DNA from: Parasulfuritortus sp036391875
GTDB lineage: Bacteria > Pseudomonadota > Gammaproteobacteria > Burkholderiales > Thiobacillaceae
Assembly (NCBI GenBank): GCA_036391875.1
Contig: DASVZA010000006.1
Location: forward strand, 1-12,227
DNA: 12,227 nt
Direction: 5' to 3'
Below are positions 1 through 7,541 of the stretch, piece by piece. A program made the position numbers and the translations under genes. The notes under the pieces are model-generated. The model made no database searches. It was not told where the DNA came from and saw only the letters and a list, made by a program, of their open reading frames with translations. The stretch's first letter is position 1; the number at the start of each line of letters is the position of its first letter.

Positions 1-602
1 CCGGCGCCGACCGGGCCGGACGCGAGCCGTGGCGCTCGGCGGCGGCGCTGCTCTGGGCGGCCGGGCGGCCGGCCGGATTCGCCCCGGAGCTGCTCCGCCA
101 GGCCTGGGAGAAACGCATCAACTGCCCGGCCAGTTCGGCCGCCGGCCGGCTATTCGACGCCGCCGCGGCGCTGATCGGCGTCTGCCGCGAGGCGAGCTAC
201 GAGGGCGAAGGCCCGATCCGGCTGGAGGCGTTGGCGACCACCGCCGAAGCCGGCATCCCGCTGCCCCTGGAACGCGACACCGACGGCATCCTGCGCTGCG
301 ACTGGGCGCCGCTCCTGCCGATGCTGACCGATGCCGCGCAGTCGCAGGCCGAGCGGGCCGGCCGCTTCCATGCCGCGCTGGCCGACGCGCTGGCCGCCCA
401 GGCCGAACGGCTGCGCTCGGAGACCGGCGCCAACGACGTCGGCCTGACCGGCGGCGTGTTCCAGAATCGCTTGCTCACCCGGCTGGCCTGCGACAAACTG
501 GCCTGGAGGGGGTTCACTGTGCACCTGCCCGAACGCATCCCGGTCAACGACGCGGGCATCAGCTTCGGCCAAACCATGGAGTATCTTTGCCGACATGAAT
601 GA
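1..602 (+). CDS. hypF: Carbamoyltransferase HypF, C-terminal part (5' end outside window)
   Basis: HypF makes and transfers the carbamoyl group, from carbamoyl phosphate and ATP, to the C-terminal cysteine of HypE. This is the first step in building the cyanide ligands of the [NiFe]-hydrogenase active site in the cytoplasm. The reading frame is open from base 3 and gives about 199 residues before the TGA at 600-602. These form the end of the Kae1/TobZ-like carbamoyltransferase domain. Recognisable stretches are GREPWRSAAALLW near the start, LFDAAAALIGVCREASYEGE in the middle, LTGGVFQNRLL (about 440-475) and IPVNDAGISFGQ near the end. The acylphosphatase, zinc-finger and YrdC domains must lie upstream. 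The stop overlaps the hypE start by 8 bases (ATGAATGA), so translation of the two is probably coupled. Family assignment is firm; only completeness is unknown. Confidence 0.95.
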   Translation, partial: GADRAGREPWRSAAALLWAAGRPAGFAPELLRQAWEKRINCPASSAAGRLFDAAAALIGVCREASYEGEGPIRLEALATTAEAGIPLPLERDTDGILRCDWAPLLPMLTDAAQSQAERAGRFHAALADALAAQAERLRSETGANDVGLTGGVFQNRLLTRLACDKLAWRGFTVHLPERIPVNDAGISFGQTMEYLCRHE

Positions 603-1599
603 CCAACGCATCCTGCTCGCCCACGGCAACGGCGGCCGCTTCATGCGGGAACTGATCGGCGAGCTGTTCGCCCGCCACCTGGCCAACCCCACCCTCGATA
701 CCGACGCCGACGCGGTGCACCTGCCCGACCTGAGCGGCGACATCCTGGTCACCACCGACGGCTTCACCGTCCAGCCGCTCGAGTTCCCGGGCGGCAACCT
801 CGGTTCGCTGGCCGTGCACGGCGTGGTCAACGATCTCTCGGTGGCCGGCGCCGAACCGCGCTACTTCACCCTGTCGGCCATCATCGAGGAAGGCATGGAG
901 GTCGCCCAGCTCGATCGCCTGATCGCCGCCTTCGCCGAAGCGGCGCGGGAAAACGGCGTGTCGGTGGCGGCCGGCGACACCAAGGTGGTGCGCAAGGGCG
1001 AAGGCGGCGGGCTGTACCTGTCGGTGGCCGGCATCGGCCAACGCCGGGCGAGCGTGCCGCTCGGCATGAAGCGGATCGCGCCGGGCGACGCCCTGCTGGT
1101 CTCGGGTCCGGTCGGCGACCACGGCATCTCGGTCATGCTGGCCCGCGAGCAGTTCGGCCTGACCGGCGAGCTACGCTCCGATTCGGCCTCGGTGCTGCCC
1201 CTGTGCCGGGCGGTGTGGGACCTGCCGCAGTTGAAGTTCATGCGCGACCCGACCCGCGGCGGCCTGGCCACCGTCTGCCACGAGATCGCCCACGCCACCG
1301 GCCATACGGTGGTCCTGCAGCAGGCGTCGGTGCCGGTCCGGGGCGAGGTCGAGGCGGTCTGCGAGATGCTAGGCTACGAGCCCTACTTCCTGGCCTGCGA
1401 GGGACGGGTGGTGGCCGCGGTCGCGGCCGACGGCGCGGAAGCCGTGCTGGAACGTTGGCACGCCCTGCCGGGCGGAGCCGACGCGGCCCTCATCGGCCAT
1501 ATCGCCGAAGGCCGGCCGCAGGTGTTGCTGGAGACGGCCCTGGGCGGACGCCGGCTGGTGACCGAACTGGAGGACGATCCCTTGCCCAGGATCTGCTGA
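595..1599 (+). CDS. hypE: Hydrogenase maturation protein HypE (carbamoyl dehydratase)
   Basis: HypE receives a carbamoyl group from HypF on its C-terminal cysteine and dehydrates it with ATP to a thiocyanate. The cyanide is then passed to iron on the HypC-HypD complex. The 334-residue length fits the family. It has the PurM/AIR-synthase-like fold signatures: GNGG (11-14), TTDGFTV (53-59), VNDLSVAGA (79-87), GDTKVV (127-132) and RDPTRGG (217-223). It ends in PRIC, so the acceptor cysteine Cys334 is the last residue, as required for function. The start at 595 overlaps the hypF stop; only a weak, distant GGAG precedes it, which fits translational coupling. No hyp or hydrogenase gene follows, so hypE appears to close the operon. 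The protein looks intact and active. Confidence 0.97.
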   Translation: MNDQRILLAHGNGGRFMRELIGELFARHLANPTLDTDADAVHLPDLSGDILVTTDGFTVQPLEFPGGNLGSLAVHGVVNDLSVAGAEPRYFTLSAIIEEGMEVAQLDRLIAAFAEAARENGVSVAAGDTKVVRKGEGGGLYLSVAGIGQRRASVPLGMKRIAPGDALLVSGPVGDHGISVMLAREQFGLTGELRSDSASVLPLCRAVWDLPQLKFMRDPTRGGLATVCHEIAHATGHTVVLQQASVPVRGEVEAVCEMLGYEPYFLACEGRVVAAVAADGAEAVLERWHALPGGADAALIGHIAEGRPQVLLETALGGRRLVTELEDDPLPRIC

Positions 1600-1607
1600 A
1601 GCGATGG

Positions 1608-1862
1608 CTACTCGATCTCGGCCTGCACCATCTGCAGGGCGTCGTTGAGGGTTTCCTCGGTCAGGGCGTTGAGCGCTTCGCCCAGCACCTCGGCCGCGTC
1701 AATGGTTTCCTGATCGTGCGGCATCGCATCGATGTCCAGGTTGGCGACCAGCACGGCGGCGGCACCGGTCACTTGCAGCAGACGCTGGCGCTCCTGCATC
1801 AGCATCTCGATTTCGTTCCTCAGCAAGCCGGTTTCCTGATTGTTCAGAGCATGGACAGTCAT
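1608..1862 (-). CDS. Small hypothetical protein, 84 residues
   Basis: I do not recognise a family. The protein is acidic and probably all helical. Residues about 10-32 (start LLRNEIEMLMQERQRLL) form a heptad-like stretch that could be a short coiled coil. This is followed by GAAAVLVANLDIDAMP and an acidic C-terminal helix ending QMVQAEIE. There is no signal peptide, membrane segment or cysteine. Its TAG stop is only 8 bases from the hypE stop, tail to tail, with no obvious terminator between. It is divergent from the HD-GYP-type gene across a 67-base AT-richer gap. No clear Shine-Dalgarno sequence precedes the ATG. The composition and the lack of a better frame opposite it make a real gene more likely than not. 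A helical adaptor or regulatory role is possible, but nothing in the sequence shows it. Confidence 0.7.
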   Translation of the reverse strand: MTVHALNNQETGLLRNEIEMLMQERQRLLQVTGAAAVLVANLDIDAMPHDQETIDAAEVLGEALNALTEETLNDALQMVQAEIE

Positions 1863-1929
1863 GGTTATCTAGAAGCGATAAGTGGTTCTGATGGGATAAT
1901 ATCGCGCATCATCGCATCCGCCTAATTAC
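1863..1929. promoter_or_regulatory. Divergent intergenic region with likely promoters
   Basis: This 67-base gap separates two divergent starts and is clearly richer in A and T than the flanking genes. On the plus strand GATAAT (1895-1900) is one base from the sigma-70 -10 consensus. On the minus strand TATTAT, in the same AT-rich patch, is also one base from consensus. Neither has a convincing -35 hexamer at 16-18 bases. Promoters are expected here from the gene layout, but the exact boxes are uncertain. Confidence 0.35.
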
Positions 1930-3018
1930 ATGCCGTTCCGCCCCGTCTACCTGGACCACGATCTCATCGGCCAGTCCCTGCCTTGGGATTTGTATACGGT
2001 TTCCGGTGTACTGGTCGCCGTCGCCGGCCTGGAAATCGGCGACGAACGGCAACTCACCCAGCTCACTGCCCGGCCCCTGTTCCGCAGAATTGAACAACCG
2101 AGCGACGGCACCGACCTGGCGACGCACCTGCGCAACCTGATGCGGGATTACCCGCACAGCCTGAAGGCGGCCGGCACGGCCGAACTCGAAGCCCAGATCC
2201 GCGACCACGCCCGGGCCCTGATCGAACTGTCCCATCTCGACCACGACGCCTGCCTCGGGCTGACCCGCCTGCTGCCCATGCGCGACTCGGCGGCGCGCCA
2301 TTGCCTGCTGACGGCGCTGATCGCACTGGACGTGGCCGAGCAATTGCCGTTCCCGGACAAGGACCTGGAACCGCTGCTCGCCGCAGCCCTGACCATGAAC
2401 ATTTCGGCCATGCGCCTGCACGCCGAACTGAGCGAAGGCTTCGTCGGCTTGAACGACGTGGTCCGCCAGCTCATCCATCGGCACGTCGACGAGAGCCTGC
2501 AAAGCCTGATCGCGAGCGGCGTCCAGGACCCGGTCTGGCTGGAGGCGGTCCGCCAGCACCACGAAAACCTGGACGGCAGCGGCTACCCGGAAAAGCTGCT
2601 GGACGAGGCCATCGGCCTGCCCGGCCGCATCCTCCGCGTGGCCGACTACTACGTGGCCAAGATCACCGGCCGCCGCTACCGGCCGGCCAAGTCGACCCAG
2701 TTCGCCTTCAAGCAGATGTTCGGCCACGAGCGCGGCCGGCTGGACAGCCGCATCGCTCTCCAGTTGCTGCACAGCAACGGCCTCTATCCGCCCGGCACCC
2801 TGGTCCGCCTGGCGAACCGCGAAACGGCCGTGGTCATGCGCCGGGAGGGCGACCGCGACTCGGCCGGCCACGCCATGGCCTTCATGGAGGTGCGCGGCAA
2901 GCTGATCAAGGAGCCGGTCGAGCGGAATACCGCCTCGGTCAAATACGCCGTCCTGAACGTCACCGAACCCGAGCCGCACTGGCCGGAAATCAGATGGGAG
3001 GGGTTCTGGGGCTACTGA
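1930..3018 (+). CDS. HD-GYP-type protein with degenerate metal site
   Basis: HD-GYP proteins normally hydrolyse c-di-GMP through a two- or three-iron centre. This 362-residue cytoplasmic protein carries the family's later motifs intact: His185, HHENLDGSGYP (210-220), Asp239 in the VADYY segment, then GRRYRPA (248-253) and LYPPGTLVRL (285-294). The first histidine is probably His124. At the position of the canonical HDxGK motif, however, it reads AAALTMNISAM (151-161), so the metal-binding His-Asp pair is Met156-Asn157 and the following Gly-Lys is also missing. By family knowledge this should damage or abolish the metal centre. A c-di-GMP-binding or regulatory role is therefore more likely than catalysis. 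The first 100 or so residues (IGQSLPWDLYTVSGVLV) resemble the N-terminal regulatory region common in betaproteobacterial HD-GYP proteins. The gene lies 68 bases upstream of the GGDEF-EAL gene, probably in one operon. The ATG lacks a clear ribosome binding site. Confidence 0.88.
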   Translation: MPFRPVYLDHDLIGQSLPWDLYTVSGVLVAVAGLEIGDERQLTQLTARPLFRRIEQPSDGTDLATHLRNLMRDYPHSLKAAGTAELEAQIRDHARALIELSHLDHDACLGLTRLLPMRDSAARHCLLTALIALDVAEQLPFPDKDLEPLLAAALTMNISAMRLHAELSEGFVGLNDVVRQLIHRHVDESLQSLIASGVQDPVWLEAVRQHHENLDGSGYPEKLLDEAIGLPGRILRVADYYVAKITGRRYRPAKSTQFAFKQMFGHERGRLDSRIALQLLHSNGLYPPGTLVRLANRETAVVMRREGDRDSAGHAMAFMEVRGKLIKEPVERNTASVKYAVLNVTEPEPHWPEIRWEGFWGY

Positions 3019-3086
3019 ACGGGAATAACCTTATTGTTTCAAGTGTTTTACCATAGGGACCAACGACCTCCTCCGACCGGATTCCA

Positions 3087-6000
3087 ATGGCAGCCAACCC
3101 GCAAGCGCTCGGCATCTGCAACGAGCAGGAGGCACATCTAAGGGATATCGCAACCCGGGACGTCGTCGACATCCCGCACGACGGCCAACTCGGCCGCGCC
3201 GCACGGATCATGGCCGAGCGGCGCATCTCCTCGATCCTGGTGGTCGACGACGCCAAACAGCCGCTCGGCATCGTCACCGAACGCAACATCCTCCGCGCCA
3301 TGCAGGCCGGCCAGGCGGCCGACACGCCGGTCGCGGAAGCCATGTCGGCCCCGATCATCAGCGTCCCCGAACTGATGACCTGCCAGGAGGCCTACCTGCT
3401 CTGCCAACGCAAAGGGATACGGCATCTGGCCCTGGTCGACGAAACCGGCAAGCTGAGCGGCGTGGTCAGCGAAACCGATTTCAGGCTGCACCTGCACCTG
3501 ACCACCCTGGCCGGCCGCCGGCCGGTGGCCGCGGTGATGACCCGCACGGTGCTGTCGCTGCCGCCCGATGCCGACCTGAAACGGGCGCTCGAGCTGATGG
3601 ATGCACATTGCGACAACTGCGTCGTGGTCGTGGAGCACAACCGTCCGGTCGGGATCGTCACCGAACGCGACGTGGTCCGCCTCTATGCCCACGAAAACGG
3701 CATGCCGACCCTGGGCGAGATCATGGTTTCCCCGGTCCGTTCGATATCGACCGACGCCACCGTCAACGACGCCGCCAGCCATATGCTGGCGGCCCGGGTG
3801 CGGCACCTGGTGGTGGTCGACCGCATCGGCGAGCTGGCCGGCCTGATCAGCGAGCACGACCTGACCCAGACCATGGCGTTGGGCCTCATCGACTCCAAGC
3901 TGGACGCGGAACGCGCCTTCCTGCGCACCCTGGTGGACACCATCCCCGACCTGATCTGGCTGAAGGATCCGAACGGCATGTTCCTGGCCTGCAACCCGCG
4001 CTTCGAGCGGCTGGCCAACAGCAGCGAGGCCGATATCGTCGGCAAGACCGACTACGACCTGGTCGAGCGCGAACTGGCCGATTTCTTCCGCGAACACGAC
4101 CTCAAGGCCATCGCCAAGGGCGCCCCGAGCGTCAACGAGGAATGGGTCACCTTCGCCGACGACGGCCACCGCGAGCTGCTCGAGACCATCAAGACGCCGA
4201 TGCGCGACACCGAGGGGCGCTTGATCGGCGTGCTCGGCATCGGCCGCGACATCACTGCCGCCCGTTCGGTGCGGGAGGCCCTGCGCGACAGCGAGGAGAA
4301 GCTGCGCACCCTGATCGACGCCATCCCGGACGTGGTGCAATTCAAGGACGAGACGGGCCGTTGGCTGGCCTACAACCGGACCGCCGCCCGCATCTTCGGC
4401 CTGGAAGGCATCGACTGCCGCGACAAGAGCGATGCCGAACTGGCCGCATTGGTCGTGCCCGAATATCGCGATACCCTGCTCCGCTGCCAGCTGACCGACC
4501 GGGAGGTCTTGCAGTCCGGCCGGATCGCACGGGGCGAGACGACCATCCCGCAGGCCGGAGGCGACAGCCTCGTGTTCGAGATCGTCAAGGTGCCGATCTT
4601 CCAGGCCGACGGCAAGCCGAAGGGCCTGGTCACCCTGGCCCGCGACGTGACCGACAGCCGGCTCATGACCCAAGCCCTGCAGCAAAGCCTGCACGACTTC
4701 AACGACCTGGTCAGCCGCATTCCGGTCGGCGTCTTCAAGTTCCGCAGCCTGGCCCGCGGCGGCCATCGCTTCGAATATGTCAGTCCGCGCTGGTGCGGGA
4801 TGGTCGGCATCAGCGCCGAGGATGTCTATGCCGACGCCGACGCATTGTTCCGGCGCATCCATCCGGAAGACCGGGCATCCCTGCTTGGCGGCATCGAACA
4901 CGCCCGCCTCGCCGGCAGGCCGCTCGACTGGGAAGGCCGGCTGGCGAACGGCGACGCCCCGATCTGGCTGCACATCGCCGCCACCCCGGCGCGGCTGCCG
5001 AACGGCGACGTCCAATGGGACGGTACCCAATACGACATCTCGGAACGCAAGCAGTCCGAACAGCGCCTGGCGATGGTGAACTTCGCCCTCAACCACATCA
5101 CCGACGCCGCCTTCCTGGCCGACCAGGCGGGCCGCTTCCATTACGTCAACGACGAAGCCTGCCGTTCGCTCGGCTACAGCCGGGAAGCGCTGCTCGAGTT
5201 GAGCGTATCGGACATCGACTACCTCATCCGGGATGGCGACTGGGCATCCTCCTGGACCCGGGCCAAACAAACCGGCACCCACATCTTCGAGAGCCGGCAC
5301 CGGACCCGGGATGGCCGCACCTTTCCGGTCGAGGTCCGGGCCACCCATTTCGAATACCTGGGCCGGCCCTACGTCCTCGCCCTGGTCCACGACATCAGCG
5401 AGCGCAAGAAGGCCGAGGCAGACCTGCGCCTGGCCGCCAGCGTGTTCACCAACACCCACGAGGGCATCGTCATCACCGATGCCGCCGCCAATATCGTCGA
5501 AATCAACGAGGCCTTTAGCCGAATCACCGGCTACAGCCGCGCCGAGGTGCTGGGCAAGAACCCGAGCCTGCTTCGTTCCGGCTACCAGGGCCGGGAGTTC
5601 TACCAGGCGATGTGGCAGGCCCTGAACCGGAGCGGCCACTGGAACGGCGAAGTCTGGAACCGGCGCAAGGACGGCAAGGTCTACGCCGAGCTGCTCACCA
5701 TCTCGGCGGTGCTCGACGAGCGGGGCGAAACCAGCCACTACGTCGGCGTGTTCGCCGACATCACGCCGTTCAAGGAACACGAGCAGCGGCTGGAGCGGAT
5801 CGCCCACTTCGACGCCCTGACCGGCGTGCCCAACCGCGTCCTGCTGGCCGACCGCATCGCCCAGGCCATCGCCCAGACCCGGCGCGGCGGCAACCTGATG
5901 GCGATCTGCTACCTCGACCTGGACGGCTTCAAGCCGGTCAACGATACCTTCGGCCACGAGGCCGGCGACCGCGTCCTGGTGGAAATCTCGCAGCGCATGA

Positions 6001-7490
6001 AGAATTGCCTGCGCGGCGGCGACACCATCGCCCGCATCGGCGGCGACGAATTCGTCCTCCTGCTGCTCGGCCTGGAGCGGGTGGAGGAATGCGAGGCGGC
6101 GCTGCTGCGCATCCTGGACACCATCGCCCAGCCGCTGGCCATCGCCGGCAAGCGGATCAGCCTATCCGCCAGCCTGGGCGTCACCCTCTATCCGGAGGAC
6201 GACGCCGACGCCGACACCCTGCTGCGCCACGCCGACCAAGCCATGTACCAGGCCAAGGAGTCGGGCAAGAACCGCTACCACCTGTTCGATCCGGAACACG
6301 ACCGACAACTCCGGCTGCACCGGGAAAACCAGTTGCGCCTGGCCCAGGCCCTGAAACAAGACGAATTCGAGTTGCACTACCAGCCCAAGGTCAACATGAC
6401 CACCGGCGAGCTGATCGGGGTCGAGGCGCTGGCCCGCTGGCGGCACCCCGAACACGGCCTGTTGCTGCCGGCCGACTTCCTGCCGACGCTCAAAGGGTCC
6501 GAACTGGAGGTCGCGCTCGGCGAGTGGGCGCTCGACACGGCGCTGGGCCAGATCTCGGCCTGGCAGACGTCCGGCCTGCGCATCACGGTGAGCGTGAACA
6601 TCGGCGCCGGCCATCTGCTGCAGCCCGATTTCGCGGAACGCCTGCAGACCATCCTGGCCCGCCATCCGGGCACCGCGGCGGACAACCTGGAGCTGGAGAT
6701 ATTGGAGTCCACCGCCATCGCCGACATCGGCCACGCCTCCAGGACGCTGGCTGCCTGCCGCCGCTTGGGCGTGCAGTTCGCGCTGGACGACTTCGGCACC
6801 GGCTACTCCTCGCTCACCTATTTCCGCCGCCTGCCGGTGGAGACCCTGAAGATCGACCAGAGCTTCGTGCGCGGCATGCTGGACGACCCCGAGGACCTCG
6901 GCATCGTCGAGAGCGTGGTGCAGCTGGCCCAGGCCTTCAACCGCTCGGTCATCGCCGAGGGCGTGGAGACCCAGCAGCATTGCGCGATGCTGTCACGCAT
7001 GCGCTGCCATGTCGGCCAGGGCTTCGGCATCGCCCGGCCGATGGCGGCGGATCAACTGCCCGAGTGGGCGGCGCACTGGTACGCCCAGCGCAAATGGCGC
7101 GACTTCGCCCAGATTCCGCTGCCGCGCAAGCGCAAGGACATGGTCCTCAAGACCGCGGTCGAGAGCCACCGCAAATGGGTCGACGGCCTGGCCGAGCATC
7201 TGCGCCACCCGAACCGGGTGGCCGAACCGCCGCTCGATCCGCGGCAATGCCGGTTCGGCCAGTGGTACCACGGCTCGGGCAGCCTGCGCTACGGCCACCT
7301 GAACGAGTTCGCCGAGCTCGACGCGATGCACGAGCGCATCCACGCCCTGGCAATGGAGCTCGAGGCACTGGCCGAGCACGGCCGCCGCGACGAAGCCATT
7401 GAACGCCTGCCCGGGCTGCATGGCCTGCGCGACGATTTCGTGGCCGCCCTGGAGCGCCTGATCGGCGTGGTTGGCAGCAAATCGGACTAG
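3087..7490 (+). CDS. CBS(x4)-PAS(x5)-GGDEF-EAL-CZB c-di-GMP turnover protein
   Basis: A 1467-residue multidomain protein without membrane segments, so cytoplasmic. Four CBS domains (about 17-73, 83-137, 146-200, 211-265) probably form two Bateman modules for adenine nucleotides. The ribose-contacting Asp of the TERD-type motif is Asn67 in CBS1 but Asp in the others (131, 195, 258). Five PAS domains follow (about 276-392, 402-524, 533-653, 663-772, 782-895), most ending in a DIT/DIS-type linker. The GGDEF domain (900-1068) has intact GGDEF (985-989) and the RxxD product-inhibition site (976-979). The EAL domain (1085-1330) keeps Glu1113 of EAL, Asn1171, Glu1204/Glu1207, DDFGTGYSSL (1234-1243), Lys1255 and Glu1291. 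Both synthesis and hydrolysis therefore look possible. The C-terminus (1351-1460) matches a CZB zinc-binding domain: His1361, Cys1388 and His1415-x3-His1419. The 3' end converges on the chemoreceptor gene. The start has only a weak ribosome binding site, but no better start lies nearby. Confidence 0.93.
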   Translation: MAANPQALGICNEQEAHLRDIATRDVVDIPHDGQLGRAARIMAERRISSILVVDDAKQPLGIVTERNILRAMQAGQAADTPVAEAMSAPIISVPELMTCQEAYLLCQRKGIRHLALVDETGKLSGVVSETDFRLHLHLTTLAGRRPVAAVMTRTVLSLPPDADLKRALELMDAHCDNCVVVVEHNRPVGIVTERDVVRLYAHENGMPTLGEIMVSPVRSISTDATVNDAASHMLAARVRHLVVVDRIGELAGLISEHDLTQTMALGLIDSKLDAERAFLRTLVDTIPDLIWLKDPNGMFLACNPRFERLANSSEADIVGKTDYDLVERELADFFREHDLKAIAKGAPSVNEEWVTFADDGHRELLETIKTPMRDTEGRLIGVLGIGRDITAARSVREALRDSEEKLRTLIDAIPDVVQFKDETGRWLAYNRTAARIFGLEGIDCRDKSDAELAALVVPEYRDTLLRCQLTDREVLQSGRIARGETTIPQAGGDSLVFEIVKVPIFQADGKPKGLVTLARDVTDSRLMTQALQQSLHDFNDLVSRIPVGVFKFRSLARGGHRFEYVSPRWCGMVGISAEDVYADADALFRRIHPEDRASLLGGIEHARLAGRPLDWEGRLANGDAPIWLHIAATPARLPNGDVQWDGTQYDISERKQSEQRLAMVNFALNHITDAAFLADQAGRFHYVNDEACRSLGYSREALLELSVSDIDYLIRDGDWASSWTRAKQTGTHIFESRHRTRDGRTFPVEVRATHFEYLGRPYVLALVHDISERKKAEADLRLAASVFTNTHEGIVITDAAANIVEINEAFSRITGYSRAEVLGKNPSLLRSGYQGREFYQAMWQALNRSGHWNGEVWNRRKDGKVYAELLTISAVLDERGETSHYVGVFADITPFKEHEQRLERIAHFDALTGVPNRVLLADRIAQAIAQTRRGGNLMAICYLDLDGFKPVNDTFGHEAGDRVLVEISQRMKNCLRGGDTIARIGGDEFVLLLLGLERVEECEAALLRILDTIAQPLAIAGKRISLSASLGVTLYPEDDADADTLLRHADQAMYQAKESGKNRYHLFDPEHDRQLRLHRENQLRLAQALKQDEFELHYQPKVNMTTGELIGVEALARWRHPEHGLLLPADFLPTLKGSELEVALGEWALDTALGQISAWQTSGLRITVSVNIGAGHLLQPDFAERLQTILARHPGTAADNLELEILESTAIADIGHASRTLAACRRLGVQFALDDFGTGYSSLTYFRRLPVETLKIDQSFVRGMLDDPEDLGIVESVVQLAQAFNRSVIAEGVETQQHCAMLSRMRCHVGQGFGIARPMAADQLPEWAAHWYAQRKWRDFAQIPLPRKRKDMVLKTAVESHRKWVDGLAEHLRHPNRVAEPPLDPRQCRFGQWYHGSGSLRYGHLNEFAELDAMHERIHALAMELEALAEHGRRDEAIERLPGLHGLRDDFVAALERLIGVVGSKSD

Positions 7491-7498
7491 GGAGATCG

Positions 7499-7526
7499 GG
7501 CCGCGGGCGGACGAGCCGCCGCGGCC
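7499..7526. terminator. GC-rich hairpin between convergent genes
   Basis: The 51-base gap between two convergent stop codons contains GGCCGCGG paired with CCGCGGCC, extended by a 3-base inner stem past a single bulged G, with loop ACGAG. The stem is perfect otherwise and very stable. There is no T-run on either side, so it is not a canonical Rho-independent terminator. Its position suggests bidirectional termination or protection of 3' ends. Confidence 0.5.
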
Positions 7527-7541
7527 GGCATGGCGTGGTGT

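Noticed and set aside
1855..1881. A sigma-28 promoter for the HD-GYP-type gene (AGCGATAA)
   Set aside because: The -10 matches 6 of 8 and no acceptable -35 exists at the required spacing.
3138..5957. A very long open frame (939 codons) on the minus strand, antisense to the GGDEF-EAL gene
   Set aside because: It is opposite strongly recognisable CBS and PAS domains, has no family features, and long antisense frames are common in GC-rich coding DNA.
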